A stretch of DNA of 64,000 nt from Veronia nyctiphanis (GTDB taxonomy: Bacteria; Pseudomonadota; Gammaproteobacteria; Enterobacterales; Vibrionaceae), in assembly GCF_004116385.1 (NCBI RefSeq), contig NZ_PEIB01000010.1, positions 1 through 64,000 on the forward strand, read 5' to 3'. Below are positions 54,496 through 64,000 of the stretch, piece after piece (the first letter of the stretch is position 1; the number at the start of each line of letters is the position of its first letter). The position numbers were made by a program, and so were the translations under genes. Below the pieces are notes generated by a model. It had not been told where the DNA came from. It was given only the letters and a program-made list of their open reading frames with translations, and did not search any database.

Positions 54496-55485
54496 TAAGA
54501 AAAAAGTCCAGCGAATTGCAATCACGCCGGGCGAACCAGCAGGCATTGGTCCTGATTTGGTGTTGGCATTAGCCAAGGAAAGCTTTCCACATCAAGTTGT
54601 TGTCTGCGCAAACAAAGACATGCTGGCTGACCGGGCAAAAAAGCTCGGCCTGTCTGTGGCATTTGACGACTACGATCCCAGTACTGCACCAACACCTCAC
54701 AAGCCCGGCACCTTATTGGTGGCGAATGCAGAGTTGGAAGAAGAAGTCATTGCCGGTGAACTGAACGAGCTTAACAGCCGCTATGTTCTTGATACCCTGA
54801 CACATGCGGCTGAAGGCAATATGAAGGGTGAGTTTGCTGCTGTTGTGACAGGGCCTGTTCACAAAGGCGTTATCAATCGTGCCGGTGTTTCTTTCAGCGG
54901 ACACACTGAGTTTTTTGCCCATCAGGCAAACGTGCAACATGTCGTGATGATGCTGGCCACAGAGGGCCTGAGGGTAGCTTGGTCACCACGCACATACCGC
55001 TGGCTTATGTGGCTAAAGCGATAACGCGTGAACGTCTGATCCAAGTCATTGAAATCCTGAATGACGATTTAAAAACCAAGTTTGGTATCAAACAGCCCAA
55101 AATCTATGTCTGTGGACTAAACCCGCATGCCGGCGAAGATGGTTGCCTCGGACGTGAAGAGCTCGACATCATGATCCCAACCATGGATGAGCTCAGAGAA
55201 CAGGGAATCAGCTTGGTTGGTCCATTGCCTGCAGACACTCTGTTTCAAGATAAATACCTTGATGATGCTGATGCCGTACTGGCCATGTATCATGATCAGG
55301 GCTTACCCGTGTTAAAATTCAAAGGATTCGGAAAATCAGTCAACATCACACTTGGCTTACCTTTCATCCGAACTTCAGTAGACCATGGTACCGCACTGGA
55401 TTTAGCAGGTACTGGAACGGCGGATACAGGTAGCTTGCGGACTGCGCTATCCCACGCCATAGAGTTAGTAGATAATAAAGCATGA
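54485..55485 (+). CDS. pdxA: 4-hydroxythreonine-4-phosphate dehydrogenase (one frameshift)
   Basis: Repaired length about 333 aa, or 337 if translation begins at the ATG at 54473; both overlap the surA end. It acts in pyridoxal phosphate synthesis. Seen: [39 protein letters not shown] (metal site), and [12 protein letters not shown] with [16 protein letters not shown]. One T is missing near 54979; repair joins EGLRVAL to [14 protein letters not shown]. It overlaps rsmA by the ATGA at 55482. Confidence 0.94.
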
Positions 55486-56293
55486 GCGATAACGTCCATT
55501 TAGGCCACCGCGCCAGAAAACGCTTTGGTCAGAACTTCCTGAACGATCCTTACATCATTGATGGAATCGTGTCTGCCATTAACCCAAGACCGGGTGAGAA
55601 TCTGGTTGAAATCGGCCCAGGCCTCGGCGCATTAACCGAACCTGTCGCGCGTGAAACCGATAAACTGAATGTTGTCGAACTGGACCGCGATCTTGCTGAG
55701 CGTCTTCGTCATCATCCTCAACTCGCAGACAAGCTCAACATTTACGAAGGTGACGCGATGAAATTCGATTTCGCGGCACTGGCGTCAGAAACTAACCCAC
55801 TGCGTATTTTCGGTAATCTGCCTATAACGTATCCACCCCTCTCATGTTCCACCTGTTTACGTTTACGGGTGCAGTTTTGGATATGCACTTCATGTTGCAA
55901 AAGGAGGTGGTGAATCGCCTTGCAGCAGGTCCGGGAACAAAAGCCTATGGCCGACTGACCGTTATGGCGCAATATTATTGCAAAGTCGTGCCTGTACTCG
56001 AAGTGCCGCCAAGTGCGTTCAAACCCGCACCTAAGGTCGATTCTGCCGTTGTCCGCCTTGTCCCACACAAGACGTTGCCGCACCCTGCAACCAGCTTAAA
56101 GTGGCTGGATCGCGTTTGTCGGGAAGGGTTCAACCAAAGACGCAAAACCGTAAGAAACTGTTATAAAGCTCTGATGGACAGCGATACACTGGAATCATTA
56201 GGTATTAACCCTACCATGCGTCCAGAAAACCTGACTCTGGCACAGTTTGTTGCTATGGCTAACTGGCTGGACGAAAACCATAACAGTCAATAA
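55482..56293 (+). CDS. rsmA: 16S rRNA adenine dimethyltransferase RsmA/KsgA (one frameshift)
   Basis: Repaired length about 270 aa. It dimethylates two adjacent adenosines near the 3' end of 16S rRNA. S-adenosylmethionine site: [13 protein letters not shown] and [14 protein letters not shown]. The catalytic NLPYN motif is broken by loss of one T at 55823; repair gives [17 protein letters not shown]. The C-terminal domain has [14 protein letters not shown] and [10 protein letters not shown]. It overlaps pdxA by four bases. Confidence 0.95.
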
Positions 56294-56304
56294 GGATTCA
56301 GCGC

Positions 56305-56688
56305 TTGCAAGGATTGGTAAAAGCTAACTTTTCGGTTCGGGTTGTCACTCACTATGTTGAGGAGCAATCTGAACCGGATAAGAACAGGTATGTTTTTTCA
56401 TATACCATCACCATTGAAAATAATGGTGATATCGATGCTCAGTTACGCCACAGGAAATGGCTGATAACCGACTCTAATGGTAAAAAGTTAGTCATTGAAG
56501 GCGAAGGTGTTGTTGGAGAGCAGCCCCTTATTGCTGCTGGTGACCAGTATACCTATACCAGCGGGACAGTATTGGAAACGCCGGTCGGTGTGATGCAGGG
56601 CTTTTATTCGATGCAGAGCATCGATGAAGAAGACTTCGATGTGGAGATCTCACCATTTAGGCTGGCGCTGCCCAACATACTTCACTAG
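56305..56688 (+). CDS. apaG: ApaG protein
   Basis: 127 aa with a TTG start behind TAAGGA. The single ApaG (FN3-like) domain shows YVFSYTITIENNG, LRHRKWLITDSNG, VVGEQPLIAAGDQYTYTSG and GVMQGFYSM. Linked to divalent-cation and dinucleotide metabolism by its constant place before apaH; the biochemical role is unclear. Twelve bases after rsmA. Confidence 0.94.
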   Translation: MQGLVKANFSVRVVTHYVEEQSEPDKNRYVFSYTITIENNGDIDAQLRHRKWLITDSNGKKLVIEGEGVVGEQPLIAAGDQYTYTSGTVLETPVGVMQGFYSMQSIDEEDFDVEISPFRLALPNILH

Positions 56689-56707
56689 AACACATAGGAC
56701 GCGTTCA

Positions 56708-57547
56708 ATGGCAACCTACCTAGTCGGCGATGTACAGGGCTGTTACGGTGATCTTTGTAATTTACTTTCTGACGCCAAATTTAACCTCAAGCATGACACT
56801 CTTTTTCTAGCAGGCGATCTGGTGGCAAGGGGACCAGAGTCATTAGAGGTCCTACGCATGGTAAAAGAGATGGGTGACAGTGCTCGTTGTGTTTTGGGCA
56901 ATCACGATCTGCATTTGCTCGCCGTCGCTCAAGGTTTTTCCAAGGTCAAGCAACAAGACAGAACATCACCAATCTTTGATGCGCCTGACGGTGATAGCCT
57001 GTTAACTTGGCTCAGTCAGCAACCCTTGCTTATCCATCACCAACAGTCTTCAGGGCAATTTCCCGGCTTTGTTATGACTCATGCAGGTATTGCTCCACAG
57101 TGGGATTTATCAACCGCCAAAAAATGCGCGGCAGAAGTTGAAGCCGTTCTTCAAAGTAAAAAGTTGCCGTGGCTGCTGAAAAACATGTACTCGAATCAGC
57201 CCGATTTGTGGAGTGATAAACTCGAGGGCATTGATCGCTACCGCTTTATCATCAACGCCTTTACCCGAATGCGCTATTGCCATTCAGATGGCGCTCTGGA
57301 CATGGCTTGCAAATATCCGCCTTCGCATGATGGCGTCCGTGAGCTGAAGCTGACACCATGGTTCAGCGTTAAACGGAAAAAGAAGATCAAAGAGGCACTG
57401 GTTTTCGGACATTGGGCGGCATTAGGTGGAGTAATCGATAATAATCTTATCGGATTAGACACTGGGTGTGTCTGGGGCGGAAGTCTCACCATGATGAGAT
57501 GGGAAGATCAGAAAGTATTCTCCGTTCATTGCCCTGTTCATGCATAA
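56708..57547 (+). CDS. apaH: Diadenosine tetraphosphatase (symmetrical)
   Basis: 279 aa from the ATG at 56708. Metallophosphoesterase motifs: TYLVGDVQGCYGDL, LAGDLVARGP, VLGNHDLHLLAV, VMTHAGIAP and VFGHWAALGG. It hydrolyses Ap4A to two ADP. Last gene of the lptD-apaH series. Confidence 0.96.
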   Translation: MATYLVGDVQGCYGDLCNLLSDAKFNLKHDTLFLAGDLVARGPESLEVLRMVKEMGDSARCVLGNHDLHLLAVAQGFSKVKQQDRTSPIFDAPDGDSLLTWLSQQPLLIHHQQSSGQFPGFVMTHAGIAPQWDLSTAKKCAAEVEAVLQSKKLPWLLKNMYSNQPDLWSDKLEGIDRYRFIINAFTRMRYCHSDGALDMACKYPPSHDGVRELKLTPWFSVKRKKKIKEALVFGHWAALGGVIDNNLIGLDTGCVWGGSLTMMRWEDQKVFSVHCPVHA

Positions 57548-57607
57548 CCGTCTTCAATAAAGTAAATCTGACAGAGATCATTGATGCTCTGTCAGACGTT
57601 ACTTGCT

Positions 57608-58093
57608 TTAGTCAGCTCGATCTAGAATAACGAACTCCATGTCGTACTTATTTTTCTCATCCGCCGAAAAGCGCTGAGAATGACACTGTTGCCAGTCCTC
57701 ACCCCACGCAGGAAAACGAGTATCCCCATCCAGGTCAGCATCGATATACGTTAAATACAGACGATCCGCAGAAGGTAAGCAAGCTTCATAAATGGAGCCG
57801 CCGCCGATGATCACCGCTTCCTCAACATCAGCCACCGATTCCAACGCAAGGGGAATGCTCCCCACAATATCGACGCCTTCCGCTGACCAAGACGGATCGC
57901 GGGTGATCACTATGTTACGACGTCCGGGAAGAGGCCTTCCGATAGACTCATACGTCTTTCTTCCCATGATCACTGGTTTTCCCATGGTCTGTTCTTTAAA
58001 CCAGCGAAAGTCAGCAGGTAAATGCCAAGGCATGGCGTTGTCTTTACCTATGATGCGATCTTTTGCCATTGCAGCGATCATACTTATCTTCAT
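57608..58093 (-). CDS. folA: Dihydrofolate reductase
   Basis: About 161 aa from the ATG at 58093 (MKISMIAAMAKDRIIG). An upstream ATG at 58102 is possible. Seen: NAMPWHLPADFRWFK with the catalytic acidic residue, VIMGRKTYESIGRPLPGR and IIGGGSIYEACL. It makes tetrahydrofolate with NADPH. Converges on apaH. Normal chromosomal type, not the plasmid dfr kind. Confidence 0.95.
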   Translation of the reverse strand: MKISMIAAMAKDRIIGKDNAMPWHLPADFRWFKEQTMGKPVIMGRKTYESIGRPLPGRRNIVITRDPSWSAEGVDIVGSIPLALESVADVEEAVIIGGGSIYEACLPSADRLYLTYIDADLDGDTRFPAWGEDWQQCHSQRFSADEKNKYDMEFVILDRAD

Positions 58094-58172
58094 TGAATTC
58101 ATGACCCTATCTAGATATCTCTTTTGCCAGCATCATATCAAATATAGAGATGAAGTCATTGCTACTCAGCCA

Positions 58173-58202
58173 CAAAAAAGCCGCCTTTCGGCGGCTTTTT
58201 AG
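58173..58202. terminator. Bidirectional terminator between folA and obgE
   Basis: AAAAAAGCCGCC, loop TTTC, GGCGGCTTTTT. Both flanking genes lie on the minus strand; it ends obgE transcription 12 bases beyond the obgE stop. Confidence 0.92.
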
Positions 58203-58214
58203 CAACAACATCGG

Positions 58215-60017
<1,803 letters not shown>

Positions 60018-60022
60018 CTAAA

Positions 60023-60334
60023 TTAAGCGCTGATGCCAGTAATTTTGACTTCAGTGAACCACTGACGGTGGCCCATTTGCTTACGAGAATGCTTACGACG
60101 ACGGAACTTAACGATTTTAACTTTATCGCCACGACCGTGGGTAACTACTTCTGCAGTTACTTTGCCGCCATTAACAAACGGTGCGCCAACTTGGATTTCT
60201 TCGCCGTTAGCTACCAGCAAAACGCTGTCGAACTCAACAGTTGCGCCAGCTTCAACGTCTAGCTTTTCCAAGCGAATAGTTTGGCCTTCGCTTACTCGGT
60301 GTTGTTTACCACCACTTTGGAAAACTGCGTACAT
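60023..60334 (-). CDS. rplU: 50S ribosomal protein L21
   Basis: 103 aa. Begins [21 protein letters not shown]-terminal basic segment [19 protein letters not shown], which contacts 23S rRNA. First gene of the rplU-rpmA operon, divergent from ispB. Confidence 0.98.
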   Translation of the reverse strand: MYAVFQSGGKQHRVSEGQTIRLEKLDVEAGATVEFDSVLLVANGEEIQVGAPFVNGGKVTAEVVTHGRGDKVKIVKFRRRKHSRKQMGHRQWFTEVKITGISA

Positions 60335-60608
60335 GATTTACTCCGCATTTCCGCACAGCCAACCGTAAAAGTATAATTTTTGCACGGTTTGGGGTGCGCA
60401 TATAATTCATCAATAGGGCGCGAATTCTACGGTAATAAACTACGTCTGGCAAGAGGGTAAATGAAGAAAATTGGTGAAAACCTGCTCAGCGCATGAAGCA
60501 TGTTTTTTTTCACTCAACGACAAGGTGTTGCTGCGTTCTATTTGGTGTAATATCAGCAACAAATTAACAGTAGTCAGACTGTAAAACCCCATAAAACCGG
60601 ACGTAATA

Positions 60609-61580
60609 ATGGATTTTAACACTATCCAAGCGCTAACAGCAGATGACATGGCGAAAGTGGATGAAAAAATACTTGCTCAATTGAACTCAGACGTCGCTCT
60701 GATTAATCAGTTGGGGTTTTATATTGTCAGTGGTGGCGGAAAACGTCTGCGCCCAATGCTGGCGATTCTGGCGGCGCGTGTGCTGGGTTATGAAGGCGAT
60801 AAGCACATTACTGCAGCAGCGTTTATTGAGTTTATTCACACAGCAACCTTGCTACATGATGACGTGGTTGATGAATCAGACCTACGCCGCGGAAAAGCGA
60901 CCGCCAATGCGATGTTTGGCAACGCCGCCAGTGTGCTTGTTGGTGACTATATCTACACCCGATCATTCCAGATGATGACAGAGTTAAGATCGTTAAAGAT
61001 CCTTGATCTGATGAGTGAAGCGACCAATGTGATCGCTGAGGGTGAAGTTTTGCAGTTGATGAACTGCAATGATCCAAACACCACCGAAGCCAGCTATATG
61101 CAGGTGATTTATTCAAAAACAGCCCGTTTGTTCGAAGCCGCCACACAAATTGGCGCCATCCTGAATGATGCGACTGCCGAGCAGGAACAAGCTCTGCAAG
61201 ATTATGGCCGTTATTTGGGGACGGCTTTCCAGCTTATCGATGACGTGATGGATTACACCTCTCAAGGCGATGAGATGGGTAAGAACACAGGGGATGATCT
61301 TGCTGAAGGTAAGCCAACGTTACCGCTTCTTCACGCCATGGAGTATGGAAATGAAGCACAAGCCTCGATGATCCGCGAAGCGATCGAACAGGGAAATGGC
61401 CTTGATAAGCTTGAGGCAATACTCGCCTGCATGGATGAAGTGGGCTCACTCGATTACTCACGCCAACGCGCCGAAGAGGAATCGCAGAAAGCGATCAATG
61501 CATTGTCTACATTGCCTGAATCTGACTACAAAGTGGCACTCGTTGCACTGGCTAAAATTGCAGTAGATAGAAAAAAATAA
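60609..61580 (+). CDS. ispB: Octaprenyl diphosphate synthase
   Basis: 323 aa. First Asp-rich motif LLHDDVVDESDLRRG, second motif LIDDVMDYT. It builds the C40 side chain of ubiquinone and menaquinone. GGGKRLRPML near the N-terminus binds isopentenyl diphosphate. Divergent from rplU, the usual vibrio and enteric order. Intact. Confidence 0.96.
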   Translation: MDFNTIQALTADDMAKVDEKILAQLNSDVALINQLGFYIVSGGGKRLRPMLAILAARVLGYEGDKHITAAAFIEFIHTATLLHDDVVDESDLRRGKATANAMFGNAASVLVGDYIYTRSFQMMTELRSLKILDLMSEATNVIAEGEVLQLMNCNDPNTTEASYMQVIYSKTARLFEAATQIGAILNDATAEQEQALQDYGRYLGTAFQLIDDVMDYTSQGDEMGKNTGDDLAEGKPTLPLLHAMEYGNEAQASMIREAIEQGNGLDKLEAILACMDEVGSLDYSRQRAEEESQKAINALSTLPESDYKVALVALAKIAVDRKK

Positions 61581-61608
61581 GCGAGATCTTGTTTTTTAGT
61601 CATTTCAA

Positions 61609-61643
61609 TAAAAAAAGCGGCATGAAAGCCGCTTTTTTTATTT
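61609..61643. terminator. Bidirectional terminator between ispB and mdh
   Basis: AAAAAAAGCGGC, loop ATGAAA, GCCGCTTTTTTTA. A/T-flanked stem between convergent genes. Confidence 0.92.
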
Positions 61644-61655
61644 TTCAGGTGTCGA

Positions 61656-62590
61656 TTACTTAACGAACTCTTCACCCAGTGCAATATCTTTGCGAAGCGT
61701 GTCCAGCATGCTTTCAAGTGCTTGCTGTTCGAAATCGCTCAGAGGACCGTGGTCCAGGATTTCTTCTACGCCGTTTTTGCCAAGGCGAACCGGTTGAGCG
61801 AAGAAACGAGCATATTTGCCGTCACCTTCAACATACGCGCACTCAACAACGTTCTCTTCGCCTTGTGCAGCGCGAACCAGTGCAAGACCGAAGCGACATG
61901 CCGCTTGACCCATTGAAAGCGTTGCAGAACCACCACCCGCTTTTGCTTCAACAACTTCAGTACCCGCGTTCTGGATACGTGGAGTCAGCGCTGCCACTTC
62001 TTCAGCAGTGAACTCAACACCTTCAACCTGAGACAGCAGAGGAAGAATCGTCACGCCTGAGTGACACCGATAACTGGCACTTTAACGTCCAGTGGGCTCT
62101 TGCCTTTCAGCTCGCCAACGAAGGTTTCAGAACGGATAACGTCCAGTGTCGTTACACCGAACAGACGGTTTTTATCGTAAACGCCTTTTGCTTTCAGTAC
62201 TTCTGCTGCAATCGCAACAGTTGTGTTCACTGGGTTAGTGATAATACCAATCAGCGCTGTTGGGCAAACGTCAGCGATTTTCTCAGTCAGAGAACGAACG
62301 ATCCCTGCATTCACGTTGAACAGATCTGAGCGATCCATGCCAGGCTTACGCGCCACACCGGCAGAGATCAGAACAACGTCCGCACCTTCAAGTGCAGGGG
62401 TTGGATCTTCGCCGCCAAAACCTTTGATTGATACTGGTGTAGGGATATGGCTCAGGTCAACAGCAACACCCGGTGTTACTGGTGCAATATCATAGAGAGC
62501 CAGGTCAGAGCCTGCAGGAAGGTTATTTTTCAGAAGCAGGGCTAAAGCTTGACCAATGCCACCCGCGGCGCCAATCACAGCAACTTTCAT
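61656..62590 (-). CDS. mdh: Malate dehydrogenase (one frameshift)
   Basis: Repaired length about 311 aa. NAD site [17 protein letters not shown]. Substrate residues in [15 protein letters not shown] and [15 protein letters not shown]. The catalytic His lies in [14 protein letters not shown], exactly where the frame breaks: one base of a GG pair is missing near 62065. It interconverts malate and oxaloacetate in the TCA cycle. The ATG follows AAGGAGAACG. Divergent from argR, as in relatives. Confidence 0.96.
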
Positions 62591-62851
62591 TTCGTTCTCC
62601 TTGTTTACGAACTTTTATAATTCATTGCCAGCACAGGCCAATTCGTTCATTGCTACCGCTTTTGCAGAGCATAATCTGACCGACCTGATTGTCGCTGGTG
62701 CATGCATCATACGTGGCTAAGCTCGCTGTCGACAAGTTTAATACGATCACGATAAGCATGGCCTCTCACTTTTAATCCGAGATTTCATGGTGTCAAAGCG
62801 CGCTAGAATAGTGATTTGCTCGTCAGAAAGTTGGTCATCGGTTTGCTAAAA

Positions 62852-62869
62852 ATTGAATTATTATGCAAG
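62852..62869 (+). promoter_or_regulatory. ARG box in front of argR
   Basis: ATTGAATTATTATGCAAG fits the ARG-box pattern TNTGAATWWWWATTCANW with one clear mismatch. The following GAATGCAATTTT may be part of a second, weaker box. It lies 34 bases before the argR start, consistent with autorepression. Confidence 0.65.
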
Positions 62870-62902
62870 AATGCAATTTTTAACCATCAGCGAATCAAGA
62901 CA

Positions 62903-63373
62903 ATGCGTAATTCAGATAAACAAGACAAACTGGTTCGCGCCTTCAAAGCGATTCTGAAAGAAGAAAAATTCAGCTCGCAGGGTGAGATTGTCGATGCATT
63001 AAAAGCTCAAGGCTTTGAGAACATCAACCAGTCAAAAGTGTCACGAATGCTGACCAAATTTGGTGCTGTCCGTACCCGAAACGCCAAAATGGAAATGGTG
63101 TATTGCCTGCCCGTTGAGCTAGGTGTTCCCACCACCAGCAGTCCGCTCAAAGAACTGGTGATGGATATTGACTACAACAGTGCGTTGGTTGTTATCCACA
63201 CAGGTCCAGGTGCTGCACAATTGATTGCTCGTCTGCTCGACTCACTGGGTAAAGCGGAAGGCATTCTGGGTGTGGTCGCTGGTGACGATACTATCTTCAT
63301 CACCCCTTCAAGGGAAACCACAACAGAAGCACTCTACGGTGCAGTCTGCGACCTGTTTAACTACAGTCGTTAA
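62903..63373 (+). CDS. argR: Arginine repressor
   Basis: 156 aa from the ATG at 62903 ([18 protein letters not shown]). N-terminal winged helix: [15 protein letters not shown] and [17 protein letters not shown]-terminal oligomerisation/arginine domain with [15 protein letters not shown] and [13 protein letters not shown]. An upstream in-frame extension is not used, because the family start matches this ATG and the ARG box lies just before it. Confidence 0.96.
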   Translation: MRNSDKQDKLVRAFKAILKEEKFSSQGEIVDALKAQGFENINQSKVSRMLTKFGAVRTRNAKMEMVYCLPVELGVPTTSSPLKELVMDIDYNSALVVIHTGPGAAQLIARLLDSLGKAEGILGVVAGDDTIFITPSRETTTEALYGAVCDLFNYSR

Positions 63374-63387
63374 ATGCGGAACATCTT

Positions 63388-63420
63388 GCCGTTACTTATA
63401 AAGTTAACTGAGTAACGGCA
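63388..63420 (+). terminator. Hairpin after argR
   Basis: TGCCGTTACT and AGTAACGGCA, perfect 10-base arms with a 13-base loop, 15 bases past the argR stop. No T-tract follows directly; a T-rich stretch begins about 50 bases later. Confidence 0.5.
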
Positions 63421-63813
63421 CCAAGGAAGCAACGGCGAATCATGCTATTAGCGCCTTCCGTTATCTATTCCTTTTTTTCTTACCTTAAGAATTTACGGAC
63501 TGATCGCTTGTTCTTAACGTTTCGCCTCTTTTCTTAACCTTTTCTCATTATTGTTTCGCCTCTCATCCCACAAAGAGTGTCTATATTGAATTTGCACCAA
63601 TTGACAGGCAACGCAAATTAAATAGTCGCCACTGACAGCAAAATTAATCCGTAGTAGATTGATGCAAAAGGAATATAACGCTGAGCGTAACGCGCATCAT
63701 GGGCGAACGGGCTCAGATGTTTACTTCTGGTTTATTCCCGAAAAACAATATTTGACAGAAGTTAACCTTATGTAGCTCTGAAATATGCAGAGTTGGTTAT
63801 GCAGGAGCAAACC
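63421..63813. promoter_or_regulatory. Upstream region of the TRAP permease gene with short direct repeats
   Basis: No gene. GTTTCGCCTCT occurs at 63519-63529 and 63553-63563 (34 bases apart), and TTCTTAAC at 63511-63518 and 63531-63538. Such paired repeats could be regulator sites. An inverted repeat GCTCTG/CAGAGT lies near 63775-63793. Confidence 0.4.
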
Positions 63814-64000
63814 ATGACAAACAACACTTCAACAACAGATGCTCAGGATATCGTGGCGCAAGCCGATACCGGAGCACGGTCGCCAAAGGGGTTATCGGGA
63901 CGAATCCTGTGGTTCATCCCTTTGTGCTGGTCGATTTTTCAGCTTTGGTACGCGTCACCTTTTACCGTCGCACTCAATGATACCGAAGCACGTTCCATCC
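63814..64000 (+). CDS. TRAP transporter permease, fused 4TM/12TM type (partial)
   Basis: Only the first 62 residues are in the window. After a polar N-terminus (MTNNTSTTDAQDIVAQ) comes a first membrane helix (RILWFIPLCWSIFQLWY), then SPFTVALNDTEARSI, which matches the start of TAXI-type TRAP fused permeases. In vibrios such a gene lies near argR-mdh. The ATG has GCAGGAGC upstream. The C-terminal part and substrate are outside the window. Confidence 0.7.
   Translation, partial: MTNNTSTTDAQDIVAQADTGARSPKGLSGRILWFIPLCWSIFQLWYASPFTVALNDTEARSI

Overview
The window looks like chromosome 1 of a marine member of the Vibrionaceae (a Grimontia/Enterovibrio/Photobacterium-like organism; genus not provable from sequence alone). 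The housekeeping blocks (ilvIH with a fadD-like ligase, leuABCD, thiBPQ, phoH-rapA-rluA, djlA/lptD-surA-pdxA-rsmA-apaGH, folA/obgE/rpmA-rplU, ispB, mdh/argR) are in the order I know from vibrios.

Layout. 1-6.1 kb is an AT-rich accessory segment ending in a tyrosine integrase. It carries a compact operon (41-aa ORF, DUF262 protein, AAA ATPase, and a protein with a RelE/HigB-like C-terminus) that resembles a defence or toxin-type system, plus a PLD-family protein. 6.1-12.4 kb holds three exported enzymes: a Tat-type FAD cholesterol oxidase, a triacylglycerol lipase and an M28 aminopeptidase with PKD and chitin-binding domains. 13-17 kb: pykF and ilvIH. 17.6-19.4 kb: a long-chain acyl-CoA ligase. 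19.8-27.9 kb: a dimethylsulfoniopropionate (DMSP) catabolic cluster, dddTBC / dddR-dddD, placed between the ligase and the leucine region. 28-35 kb: a glycosyltransferase, a PAP2 phosphatase and the attenuated leuABCD operon. 35-40 kb: two small exported proteins and the TPP-riboswitch-controlled thiBPQ operon. 40-43 kb: two GGDEF proteins. 43-50 kb: phoH, rapA, rluA, a 2-hydroxyacid dehydrogenase and djlA. 50-63 kb: envelope biogenesis, ribosome and core metabolism genes. The end holds the start of a TRAP-type permease.

How the genes work together. DddT would import DMSP. DddD would make 3-hydroxypropionyl-CoA and release dimethyl sulfide. DddB and DddC would oxidise the C3 product to an acyl-CoA, and DddR would control the set. 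Leucine synthesis is controlled by a leader peptide rich in Leu codons, thiamine uptake by a TPP riboswitch, and arginine metabolism by ArgR with its own ARG box.

Sequence quality. At least 19 single-base frameshifts break 14 genes. Every one can be repaired by adding (once, removing) one base in a run of identical bases, and many of the broken genes are essential or highly conserved. I read them as sequencing or consensus errors and list each gene as one coding region. The dependence on homopolymers is seen in the sequence; the technical cause is inferred.
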